DNA of 64,000 nt from Saccharospirillum sp. MSK14-1 (GTDB taxonomy: Bacteria > Pseudomonadota > Gammaproteobacteria > Pseudomonadales > Natronospirillaceae), in assembly GCF_003054965.1 (NCBI RefSeq), contig NZ_MIES01000006.1, positions 168,657 to 232,656 of the forward strand, in the 5' to 3' direction. Below are positions 1 through 8,600 of the stretch, in pieces. The notes beneath the pieces were generated by a model that was not told the origin of the DNA, searched no databases, and worked only from the letters and a program-made list of their open reading frames with translations. Position numbers and translations under genes: made by a program. Every line of letters starts with the position of its first letter. Positions within the stretch are counted from its first letter, which is position 1.

Positions 1-736
1 AGCCGGTGCGCACCCCCAGACCCAGCGCAACCTCGTCGCCCATCGCCAGAATGGTCACCTTGTTGGCCAGTAACATGGCCAGCGCCAGCGCAAAACCCAG
101 CCACGGCAACGCCACCCACACCAGTTCCCGGCCAGAACCGGCCAGCGAGCCGACCAGCCAGACGCGCAGTTGCTCAAAGGAATCCTGATTCAGCAGATGC
201 GCCACGGAAATCAGCGCGGTGAGAAAGGCGGTCATGGCCGCACCCGCGAGCGTCAAAGTGAGCGGCGTCGCGCCACCGGGCGCCCATTGAGCAATCAGCC
301 ACACCACCAGCGCTGCCATTAAAGCTCCGGCAGCGGCGACCCAGGGTAACCAGAAACCACCCAGCCAGTTAAAGACGCCAATGACCATAACCACGGCAAA
401 CGACGCACCGGCCATCAAACCCAGAATGTGCGGCTCAGCCAGCGGGTTGCGCGTTACGCCCTGCAACAAGGCCCCGGCAACCGCCAGACTGGCGCCGACC
501 AGAACCGCAATAACGGCGCGCGGCAAGCGCAACTGACGCACGATGATGTGATCGAACTGACTGGGGTCGAAATGCAGCAACGCCTGAAAAACCGTGCCCA
601 ACGGCACCGAACGAGCGCCCACGGCAACGTGCCAGCCAAACAGCACGGTAACCGCCAACACGCACAGCGGCAGGGCCGACAAGCCCAGCCACAGATGTTG
701 GCGCGATCCGGTGGGAGCGACGGCAGCGGCCGTCAT
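1..736 (-). CDS. FecCD-family siderophore ABC transporter permease, C-terminus beyond window
   Basis: Inner-membrane permease of an Fe(3+)-siderophore or vitamin B12-type ABC importer (BtuC/FecCD family). Translating the minus strand from an ATG at 736 gives a hydrophobic protein open to the window edge (about 245 residues seen of a usual 330-350). It carries the family motif RNPLAEPHILGL after a first membrane segment and reads ALGLGVRT near the edge, typical of this family's cytoplasmic coupling region. Its ATG overlaps the stop codon of the upstream ATPase gene (ATGA), so the two are translationally coupled. The periplasmic binding protein and a second permease, if present, would lie beyond the edge. 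Substrate is not readable; a Fur-like box in front of the operon suggests an iron chelate. Confidence 0.93.
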   Translation of the reverse strand, partial: MTAAAVAPTGSRQHLWLGLSALPLCVLAVTVLFGWHVAVGARSVPLGTVFQALLHFDPSQFDHIIVRQLRLPRAVIAVLVGASLAVAGALLQGVTRNPLAEPHILGLMAGASFAVVMVIGVFNWLGGFWLPWVAAAGALMAALVVWLIAQWAPGGATPLTLTLAGAAMTAFLTALISVAHLLNQDSFEQLRVWLVGSLAGSGRELVWVALPWLGFALALAMLLANKVTILAMGDEVALGLGVRTG

Positions 737-1581
737 GCGATGCGGGCTCCAACTTCAACGGTCGAAGCAATGCTGCCCAGAGACGATGGCACGCAGAGCA
801 GGCGTTGCGAATGCGGGTCGCGAATCACGTGCGCGTCGAGATCAAACACCGCCTTCAGATTGGCGCTGTTAAAGATGGCTTCCGGCGTACCGGATTGCTC
901 AATTCGGCCACTGCGCAGCATGACTAACCGGTCGGCATAAGCCGCCGCCAGATTCAGTTCGTGCAACACCACCACCAGCGTGCGGCCGGTGTCGTGCGCC
1001 AGGCGGACCAGCATATCCATCAGATCGACCTGGACTTTCAGGTCGAGAAAAGTGGTCGGTTCATCGAGCAGAATCAGATCGGTTTCCTGCGCCAGCACCA
1101 TGGCAATCCAGCAACGCTGGCGCTGACCACCGGACAAACCATCGACCGGCCGGTCGGCAAACTCCATCACCCGCGCGGTTTCCATGGCGCTGTTCACCGC
1201 GCGCTCGTCGTCGCTCGACCACTGACGCAACAAGCTCTGATGCGGAAACCGGCCCTGACCGACCAACTCGCGGACCGTCAGCCCTTCCGGCGCAATTGGC
1301 CCTTGCGGCAACAGGCCGAGCTTCTTGGCGACTTCACGTGTTTTGCTGCGGTGAATGTCGTCACCATCGAGAATCACCTGCCCGGAACGCGGCGACAGAA
1401 TACGCGCCAGCGTTTTCAGCAGCGTAGACTTACCGCTGCCGTTCGGCCCGACCAGAATGGTCACTTCGCCATCGGGCACCTGGAAATCGACGCCATCGAG
1501 AATGTTGGCGTCGTCATAACCCACAGTCAGGGATTCGCCGTGCAAACGGCTGGCGTTGTTCGAGGTGGAATTCGCAGTCAT
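733..1581 (-). CDS. Iron-siderophore ABC transporter ATP-binding protein (FepC/FhuC type)
   Basis: Cytoplasmic ATPase energising the neighbouring FecCD permease. The 282-residue protein has Walker A GPNGSGKST at 45-53, a Q-loop near 93 (LLPQG), the signature LSGGQRQR at 149-156 and Walker B LILLDEP at about 169-175, in the order and length usual for FepC/FhuC/BtuD ATPases. The ATG is preceded by a purine-rich AAGAGAG on the minus strand. It is the first gene of a minus-strand operon whose second gene starts inside its stop codon. Transcription diverges from the heme-uptake operon starting at 1976. Family assignment is firm; the transported chelate is unknown. Confidence 0.95.
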   Translation of the reverse strand: MTANSTSNNASRLHGESLTVGYDDANILDGVDFQVPDGEVTILVGPNGSGKSTLLKTLARILSPRSGQVILDGDDIHRSKTREVAKKLGLLPQGPIAPEGLTVRELVGQGRFPHQSLLRQWSSDDERAVNSAMETARVMEFADRPVDGLSGGQRQRCWIAMVLAQETDLILLDEPTTFLDLKVQVDLMDMLVRLAHDTGRTLVVVLHELNLAAAYADRLVMLRSGRIEQSGTPEAIFNSANLKAVFDLDAHVIRDPHSQRLLCVPSSLGSIASTVEVGARIA

Positions 1582-1634
1582 GGGGCTCTCTTAAAAAGTC
1601 AGAGCATCGAGAATGTGCAGGAAGGCGATGGTAT

Positions 1635-1649
1635 TGCGAATTAGTTGCA
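1635..1649 (-). promoter_or_regulatory. Candidate Fur box for siderophore ABC operon
   Basis: The 15-mer TGCGAATTAGTTGCA is an imperfect inverted repeat (TGC...GCA ends) matching about 9 of 14 positions of the Fur 7-1-7 pattern TGATAATNATTATCA. It lies 54-68 bases upstream of the ATPase start, where a repressor site is expected. By itself the match is modest; placement before an iron transporter is the main support. Confidence 0.4.
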
Positions 1650-1894
1650 TTTTCAATGTTTTGGCCGAATCTGGCCGGCCACTGCAGCTTCGGCCAGCGA
1701 CTCAATTTTACGGATCCGGGGCGCTGCAACGTCCCATTTTTCAGCGGCCCTTAAACGGTCCCAATCCGGTCATCCCTCATTCGCCTGGCTGCTGATGCCA
1801 AACCCACCTTGGGTCGCTTTGGCCAGGAAGTCGATGGCGCGCTAACGCTATCTCGCTTGGTGTTGACCGAGCATATTTCCTTTATCCCTTTAAA

Positions 1895-1909
1895 TGAGAA
1901 TGGTTTTTA
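1895..1909 (+). promoter_or_regulatory. Candidate Fur box for heme operon
   Basis: TGAGAATGGTTTTTA matches about 10 of 14 positions of the 7-1-7 Fur pattern; the left half TGAGAAT is nearly perfect. It lies in an AT-rich stretch 67-81 bases before the hemS start, consistent with iron-dependent repression of the heme genes. Confidence 0.55.
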
Positions 1910-1975
1910 TTTAAATTATGACAAGCATCGCTGTTCTCACGGAAGGCTTAACCATCAAACCGTCAGAGGCACACC

Positions 1976-2995
1976 ATGATTCACGCTGAACTGGCTCAGG
2001 CCTGGGCCAAGCTCAGGGCTGACAACCCCAAACTGCGCATTCGCAATGCCGCCGAGCTGCTCGGTGTCAGCGAACTTGATTTGTTGTTGACCCGTCTGGG
2101 CGACGGCGTGACCTGGCTCGAAGTCAGCGGTCACCAACTGGCCAGCAACCTGCCCAAGCTGGGCACGGTCATGGCGCTGGTGCGTAACGATAACGCCGTG
2201 CACGAAACCACCGGCGCCTTTGGCGAACTGAAAGGTGGCGAGCAGACCGGGCTGTTTCTCGGCGCACAGGACCAGCGTTTGTTCTTCTCCAAATGGGCCT
2301 TTGTGGTGGCGGTTGAAGAAGATGAACGCCACAGCTTGCAGGTGTTCGATGCCAGCGGTACGGCGGTGATCAAGATCTATCGCAAAGACACCAGCAACCT
2401 CGACGCCTGGAACGCTCTGATCGCGGAATACAGTGCGCAACTGAGCGATGTCCCGGCGCTGGAACCGGCTGCCAGCCTGGAACGTCGCGCGGTAAAAGAC
2501 GTCGCTAAATTCCGTACCGAGTGGCTGGCGATTACCGATGTACACCAGTTTCATGGCCTGCTGAAACGTCATGAAACTGATCGTCTGAGCGCACTCGAAG
2601 CCGCCGGTACTGAGCTTGCCGAACGCGTCGATGTCAGCGCTTGCGAAACCGTTATCAGCGCCTGCCGCGACCGCGCCATTCCGCTGATGACCTTTGTCAG
2701 CAACGCCGGTGCTGTGCAGATTCATACCGCCGTACCGCAGAAACTGCTGCGCACCGGCCCCTGGTTCAACATTCTCGATCCGGGTTTCAACCTGCATCTG
2801 GGCACCGAAGCGATCGATTCAGCCTGGGTGATCCGCCGCCCGACCAGCGATGGTCAGGTGACGTCACTGGAAGCCTTCGATGCCCAGGGCAACTCCATCG
2901 TGCAGTTCTTTGGCGAGCGCCACGAAGGTAATGCCGAACGTGCCGACTGGCGCGCGCTGCTGGATGAACTGACCGCTACTGAGGTAACTGCATGA
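1976..2995 (+). CDS. hemS: Cytoplasmic heme-handling protein, HemS/ChuS/PhuS family
   Basis: Soluble protein that accepts heme delivered by the HmuTUV importer; family members act as heme chaperones to heme oxygenase or degrade heme themselves. The 339-residue length matches ChuS/HemS (about 340). It shows the family's internal duplication: an N-terminal half to about 165 and a C-terminal half from about 185 beginning TDVHQF. His190 in that motif corresponds to the conserved axial heme ligand of the family. The C-terminal FNLHLG and IVQFFGER segments are also typical. The ATG follows AGAGG at about 1964-1968. It is first gene of the heme operon and its stop overlaps the hmuT start by four bases. 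Confidence 0.93.
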   Translation: MIHAELAQAWAKLRADNPKLRIRNAAELLGVSELDLLLTRLGDGVTWLEVSGHQLASNLPKLGTVMALVRNDNAVHETTGAFGELKGGEQTGLFLGAQDQRLFFSKWAFVVAVEEDERHSLQVFDASGTAVIKIYRKDTSNLDAWNALIAEYSAQLSDVPALEPAASLERRAVKDVAKFRTEWLAITDVHQFHGLLKRHETDRLSALEAAGTELAERVDVSACETVISACRDRAIPLMTFVSNAGAVQIHTAVPQKLLRTGPWFNILDPGFNLHLGTEAIDSAWVIRRPTSDGQVTSLEAFDAQGNSIVQFFGERHEGNAERADWRALLDELTATEVTA

Positions 2996-3816
2996 CTTTG
3001 AAGACCGCCCTTTTTGCCCTGTCGGCCATCACTTTGACCGGCCTGGCGCAGGCCGAACGTTTGGTCACCATCGATGGTTCGATCACCGAAATCGTTTATG
3101 CATTGGGCGCTGAAGACCGCCTGGTCGGCGTCGACACCACGTCTATTTATCCTGAAGCAGCGACTGAACTGCCGGACGTCGGCTATATGCGCACGCTGTC
3201 GGCCGAGGGCATTTTATCGCTGGCACCCGAGCGCATCATCACCACCGAAGATGCCGGTCCGCCGGATACGCTGGAGCAATTGATCGCCGCTGGCGTGCAG
3301 ATCGACATCCTGGAAAACGAACCCACACTCGATGGCCTGACTTATAAAATCCGCGCCACCGGCACTGCGCTGGGGCTCAGTGACGCTGGCGCTGAATTGG
3401 CCGATCAGGTCGAGGATGAAGTGCACAGTGCCCAGCAACAGCTGGCCGAACGCGTCGGCGAACTGAACGTTATGTTTGTTATGGATGGCGGTTCGCGCGG
3501 TTTCCAGGTTGCCGGTATTGGCACGCTCGCCAACGGTGCGCTACAGATTGCCGGCTTTAACAATGTCTTTGCCGATATTCGAGGCTACAAGCCGCTGACG
3601 CCGGAAGCCGCCATTGAAGCCAATCCGGATGCCATTCTGGTGTTTCACAGCCAGAACGATCTGGCGACGCTGGCCGCCAACCCGGCCCTGCGTCTGACCG
3701 CTGCGGCGGAAAACGGCCATATCTACAGCGTGGATGACATCGATCTGCTGACCTTTGGCCCGCGTTTGGGCTGGTCACTGCAACAACTCGCGGAGCGCAT
3801 GGCCGACGCTTCATGA
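2992..3816 (+). CDS. hmuT: Periplasmic heme-binding protein of heme ABC importer
   Basis: Captures heme in the periplasm and presents it to the HmuU permease. The 274-residue product begins with a Sec signal peptide ending LTGLAQA, cleaved at about residue 21. The mature part opens RLVTIDGSITEIVYALGA, the characteristic start of class III (BtuF/HmuT) binding proteins, and the length fits two lobes joined by a helix. The start codon overlaps the hemS stop (ATGA) and the stop overlaps the hmuU start, so it is translated as part of a tightly coupled operon. Heme rather than siderophore is inferred from the linked hemS. Confidence 0.93.
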   Translation: MTLKTALFALSAITLTGLAQAERLVTIDGSITEIVYALGAEDRLVGVDTTSIYPEAATELPDVGYMRTLSAEGILSLAPERIITTEDAGPPDTLEQLIAAGVQIDILENEPTLDGLTYKIRATGTALGLSDAGAELADQVEDEVHSAQQQLAERVGELNVMFVMDGGSRGFQVAGIGTLANGALQIAGFNNVFADIRGYKPLTPEAAIEANPDAILVFHSQNDLATLAANPALRLTAAAENGHIYSVDDIDLLTFGPRLGWSLQQLAERMADAS

Positions 3817-4859
3817 ACACCACGCCGTTTTCGCTGGCCATGTGCGCCCTGCTGGCACTGGCTGTAGTCATGGCGCTGGCCATTGGCGCGGTGCCGGTAT
3901 CGCTGGACCAATTGGGCTTATGGACTTTGCAGTGGTGGCCGGGCAGCGCCATTGAATTGCCGCGTCATGTGCAGATTGTGCTCAGCGATATCCGTATGCC
4001 GCGTTTGCTGATGGGTATGCTGATCGGCGCCTCTCTGGCCATGGCCGGCGCCGCCATTCAGGGCCTGTTTCGCAACCCGCTGGCTGATCCGGGCTTGATC
4101 GGTGTTTCCAGCGGCGCGGCCCTGGCGGCGCTGGCGGTGATTGTGCTCGGCAATACGCTGCTCGCCGGCTGGATGACCAGCTTCGGTTTTCTGGCGTTGC
4201 CGCTGGCGGCGTTCGGCGGTGCCTTAGCGGTTACCTGGATCATTTACTGGATCGCCAAGCGCACGCCCGGCGGCGGTCAGATCACCACCCTGATACTCGC
4301 CGGTGTTGCCATCACCGCTTTCGCCGGGGCGGTGTCGGGCATCCTGACCTTTCTCGCCAACGACGCGGCGCTGCGCTCCTTCACCTTCTGGAGTATGGGC
4401 TCGCTGGCGTCGGTTACCTGGCGCGATCTGGCGGTCTCAGCGCCCTGGATAGTGGTATCGCTGATCGCCTTTCCCTTACTGGCACCGGCGCTGAATGTGT
4501 TGCTGATGGGTGAATCGGTGTGTGAACACCTGGGCATCGATCCGCATCGCATTCGCCGGTTGGTGTTTGTGTTCACTGCCCTGGCCGTGGGCGCTGGCGT
4601 CTCTGTCGCCGGCATGATCGGCTTTGTCGGTTTGGTGGTGCCGCACCTGGTGCGGCTCTCCATTGGGCCCGACCACCGGGCATTGATTCCCCTGTCCGGT
4701 ATCGTCGGTGCCGCCCTGCTTGTCTGGGCCGACATCCTGGCCCGCCTCGTGGTAGCACCGGCGGAGTTGCCCATTGGCATCATCACCGCGCTGATCGGCG
4801 GGCCTTTTTTCCTTTATTTATTGCTGCGACAGAACGACGGGGCACTGAACCATGAATAA
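3813..4859 (+). CDS. hmuU: Heme ABC transporter permease
   Basis: Inner-membrane channel subunit of the heme importer, FecCD/BtuC family. The 348-residue protein is hydrophobic along its length, with roughly ten membrane segments expected for the family. It contains the signature RNPLADPGLIGVSSGAALAA at about 86-105, followed further on by PGGGQITTLILAG and GFVGLVVPHLVR. It overlaps hmuT by four bases and is followed after a few bases by the hmuV ATPase. It is a paralogue of the truncated permease at the left window edge, which belongs to a separate importer. Confidence 0.95.
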   Translation: MNTTPFSLAMCALLALAVVMALAIGAVPVSLDQLGLWTLQWWPGSAIELPRHVQIVLSDIRMPRLLMGMLIGASLAMAGAAIQGLFRNPLADPGLIGVSSGAALAALAVIVLGNTLLAGWMTSFGFLALPLAAFGGALAVTWIIYWIAKRTPGGGQITTLILAGVAITAFAGAVSGILTFLANDAALRSFTFWSMGSLASVTWRDLAVSAPWIVVSLIAFPLLAPALNVLLMGESVCEHLGIDPHRIRRLVFVFTALAVGAGVSVAGMIGFVGLVVPHLVRLSIGPDHRALIPLSGIVGAALLVWADILARLVVAPAELPIGIITALIGGPFFLYLLLRQNDGALNHE

Positions 4860-4865
4860 AAAGCC

Positions 4866-5675
4866 ATGATTAATGCCCGGCAATTAACCTGGCGCGTCGG
4901 TAAGCGCACTCTGGTTGACGGCATCGATCTGCAACTGCAACCGGGCGAGTTGCTCGCTGTGCTCGGCGCCAACGGCGCGGGTAAATCGTCCTTGCTGAAA
5001 ATCCTCAGTGGGCAGTGGCCGTTGCAAGACGGTGCTATCGAACTCGATGGTCATCCGCTGAGCGAGTTTTCCCGCGCCGAGCTGGCCAAGGTGCGCGCTG
5101 TGATGCCGCAGTCGAGTCCGTTGCATTTTCCGTTTCGGGCCTGGGAAGTGGTGGCGCTCGGGCGCACGCCTTATGGCCGCAAACGCAAGGCGGTGGAAAA
5201 ACATCTGGCGCTGGAACGACTGCGTCTGACCGGCACCGAACATCTGGCTGAGCGTTCCTTTCCGACGCTGTCCGGCGGCGAAATGCAGCGCGTGCATCTG
5301 GCGCGCGTGCTGCACCAGTTGTTGTCGTCCACGGCCGAACATCGCTACTTATTTTTGGATGAATGCACCTCGAGTCTGGACCCGGCGCATCAGCATCAGG
5401 TGTTTCAATTGGTGCAACAATTAACGGCGCAAAAAATCGGTGTGTTGGCCATCGTGCACGACATCAATTTAGCCGCGCAGTACGCCGATCGGGTGTTACT
5501 CATGAAGGCGGGCCGACCGCTGGTGGTCGGCCCGGTGCAGGACTGTCTGACCCCGGCGAATGTCGCCGAGGCGTTCGCGCTGCGCACTCATCAACTGGCA
5601 CATCCGGAAGCGGACTGGCCGTTACTGGTGGCGCAGCGTGAACCGGTGGAACGGCTGAGCCCGGCCACACACTGA
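4866..5675 (+). CDS. hmuV: Heme ABC transporter ATP-binding protein
   Basis: ATPase powering heme import through HmuU. The 269 residues include Walker A GANGAGKSS at 35-43, signature LSGGEMQR at 135-142 and Walker B YLFLDE at 161-166. The usual DEPTS segment reads DECTSSLDP here; as I recall, Cys or Pro at this position both occur in HmuV proteins, and the catalytic Glu is intact. The gene starts 6 bases after the hmuU stop and ends the hemS-hmuTUV operon. An 11-bp inverted repeat spans its stop codon. No TonB-dependent outer-membrane heme receptor lies in this window. Confidence 0.95.
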   Translation: MINARQLTWRVGKRTLVDGIDLQLQPGELLAVLGANGAGKSSLLKILSGQWPLQDGAIELDGHPLSEFSRAELAKVRAVMPQSSPLHFPFRAWEVVALGRTPYGRKRKAVEKHLALERLRLTGTEHLAERSFPTLSGGEMQRVHLARVLHQLLSSTAEHRYLFLDECTSSLDPAHQHQVFQLVQQLTAQKIGVLAIVHDINLAAQYADRVLLMKAGRPLVVGPVQDCLTPANVAEAFALRTHQLAHPEADWPLLVAQREPVERLSPATH

Positions 5676-5686
5676 CCGGGCTCAGC
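5654..5686. terminator. Bidirectional hairpin between hmuV and the large minus-strand gene
   Basis: Perfect 11-bp inverted repeat GCTGAGCCCGG / CCGGGCTCAGC (5654-5664 and 5676-5686) with an 11-base loop. It straddles the hmuV stop and lies just beyond the stop of the convergent gene ending at 5692. There is no strong T-tract on either side, so termination efficiency is uncertain. Confidence 0.55.
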
Positions 5687-5691
5687 TCGCC

Positions 5692-8600
5692 TCAGTTTTG
5701 CCGCCAGCGCTGGCCATCACTGGCCGAGCAGACTTGCTGCTCCAGCGACACGCCATTGGCGGTGCCATCGTTCAGCAAGCCCAGGCAATGCCCGCTGCGA
5801 CGCGACTGCAACTGGAAGTAGCCATCACCGGTATCGACCGGCAACCACTGCTGGTTATCGCCACCGTTGCAGGTCCACTGATGCACGTTGGCGCCTGCAC
5901 TGGTGGAGTTGCCATCCACATCCAGACATTTACCGGAATGCTCGGCGGTCAGCGTCAGATAACCCGCGCTGGTTGGCGTGGCTTGCCAGCGTTGGTTGGC
6001 ATTGCCATGACATCCCCAGAGCAAGACATCATCCCCGTCAGCACTGCCGGCGCTTTCCACATCGGCGCAGCGACCGCTGGATTTCGATTGCAACCGACCG
6101 GTACCGGTCAGCAACGCCTCCGGGCCTTCCAGTTGCAGAAGGTATGAGGCCAATTGCTGACGCTGCTGAGCGGTCAGGGTTGCCGTGCCACCGTGGCTGC
6201 TGGAATCGAGCACGTCTTCCAAGGTGGCGGCCTGACCGTTGTGCAGGTACGGCGCTTTGAACCAGAGACCGAGCAGTGACGGTGTATCGAAACCGACACC
6301 GGCCAACGACTGACCGCTGCCCTGACCGGAGTTGGTCTGGATGGTGCCGACATCGTGGCGCTGGCCGTCGGTGAAGTAGTCACCGCTGTGGCAGGAGGCG
6401 CAATTCAAACTGTTGAACAGCGCCTCGCCGGCCACACCGTCGGCCGTCAAACTGCCATCGCTGTTGCGGTACGGGCTCGCGGGTGTTTCTGCGAGCGAGG
6501 TGACGTAAGCCGCCAGGTCATCCAGGTCTGCATTCAGTCCGGCTTTGGCCGCACCGAGTGGATCGGAGGTGGCGGCAAAGTCGGCCGCCGACAAGAAGCC
6601 GCTGCCGCCGAACTCGTTGCGAATATCGTTTTCGAAATCGTGGATTTCGTCGAAGTTCGCCGTCCAGTGCACATTGCCATCGCGCGTGCCAGCGGCGCCG
6701 ATCAGGCTGCGAGTATTGCGCAGGCCTTCACCGCGATTGGTGAAGTCCCAGACGCGGCCGTCGGAATCGCCATCGATGTGGCAGGACGCGCAGGTCATGT
6801 AGCCATCGAGCGCCATGCGGGTGTCGTCGGCGTTGTAGAAGATGCGCTTGCCGTTGAGCACTTGAGCCGACAGCGCTTCGGTGCCGACGGTATCGACCAG
6901 CGCCAGCGACGGCGCCAGGAAGTTGGTGCCGTCGATCAGACCCCCGGTGTCGAACACTTCCACGCTGCGGCCCATAAAGTTGTGCACGTAGAGTCGGCGG
7001 CCATCGTCACTGATCGCCAGACCTTTTGGGGCGCGATCGGTGATCAGCTGACCCAGGCTGGAACCGGCGTAGGCGTCGAGCAGCTCGACCTTGTTGTTGG
7101 CCTGGAGCGCGACGAACACATAGTCACCGAGCGGCGTGAACACCGCGTCGGTCGCCAGGTTGGCGTCGTTGAAATCGAACTGGGCGGCGAAGTCTTCGTC
7201 GTGCGTCGCCAGATCGATTTGCGAGACGATGGTGCGCACCGTGCTCTCAAACGTCAGGGCTTCACCGCTTAAGAAAGTGCCGCGACCGGTATTCACTTTC
7301 TGCGATGGGATCCAGGCGCGTTCGCCATCGGGCGAGAGGGTGACCGACGCCAGATAGTTCGGATAACCCTGAGAGCGGTCTTCGCCATCGACGGTCGTGG
7401 TGTCGTTCTGCAACACGATCACTTCGGCCAGATTCAACCCAGAGGCACTGACCCGCCGCACTTCGCCTTGCGGCTGCACCGGCGATATAAAGCGCGTCAC
7501 GTAGATGTTCTGACCATCGGCCGACACCGCCAGACCGCGCGGCGTTGCGCCCACATCCAGGCTGTCGAGTTGCGCGCCGGTGCCGGTATCGAGCGACAGC
7601 AGTTCGCCGCTGGCTTCCAGGCTGACGTACAGCGCAGAACCCGCCGGATTAAACACCACACCATAGGGCTGCGAACCGCGCGGCAAGTCGACGGTGTTCA
7701 CCTCGGCGCCACTGCTGCCATCGAGCACGCTCAGGCTGTCGCTGCCCTGGTTGGTTACCCAGACATCGCCGTTATTGGCGATGGCCAACGTCCGCGGTTT
7801 TTCACCGACGCTGGTTTCCCAATCCACCTGCAAAGTTGTGGCGTTAATGGCCGTCACGGTTCCGGCATCGGTATTGGCGGTATATATCCGGCCATTGGCC
7901 TGCTGAATGCTGGATGCCCGTGTTGGCGCGTTCGCGGTCAGGGTGCGATGCACGGTCTGCAAACGGTTGGCGTTGGCGGTGTCGTTGCTTGCATCGCGCA
8001 CCGTGACGATCACCGGATAGTGACCGGCGTTGGCATAACTGTGGCTGGCGTTGGCATCGGTGGAGAAACCGCGGCTGTTGCCATCGCCAAAGTCGTAGGC
8101 GTATTCCAGCGTGCCGTCGCCGCCTTCGCCGCTGGCTGAAAACTGCACCGGCTGACCGGCTTCAACCGCACCGGGCGCGGGCAATTCGACACTCAACGGC
8201 AGAATCAGTTCATCGAACAGGGCGCGTTGTTCAGTGGCGGAGTCGATGAAGGTACCACTCGATACCTGCGCCCAGCTGTTGCCATCGGCGCTGACTTCAA
8301 CGCGGTAGTTGGCGATGCGTCCATTGGAAGTAGAATCCTGACGCGGCAGATAATCGATGCCACCGAGTTCCCGACCTTCAGCTAATTTCAGAGTAATGTG
8401 ATGCGGATGCACCGGCTCGGCCGCCTGCCACTCGGTGTGCCAGAACGTGGCCGGGTTGTTGTCGATGGCGTTGAACGCCGAACCGTCTTCACCCGCCAGC
8501 TCTTCGCTGTCGACATCGTGCAGGTCCAGATCGGCGACCGAGAGGGCGTTGAGATTACTGTCCAACACCGTCAGTTCGGCAACCGAGGTCCAGGCTTCGC

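Larger units (their letters stand above)
1582..1975. promoter_or_regulatory. Divergent promoter region between siderophore and heme operons
   Basis: A 394-base gap with no convincing gene. It separates two outward-facing iron-acquisition operons and holds one Fur-like site near each start (1635-1649 and 1895-1909). The right half becomes AT-rich from about 1870, consistent with a promoter for the heme genes. The middle (about 1670-1860) shows nothing I can assign. Short open frames here lack ribosome binding sites and family features. Confidence 0.7.

Noticed and set aside
1645..1845. Short plus-strand frames in the divergent iron-operon gap
   Set aside because: No ribosome site, and they overlap the promoter region; read as non-coding.
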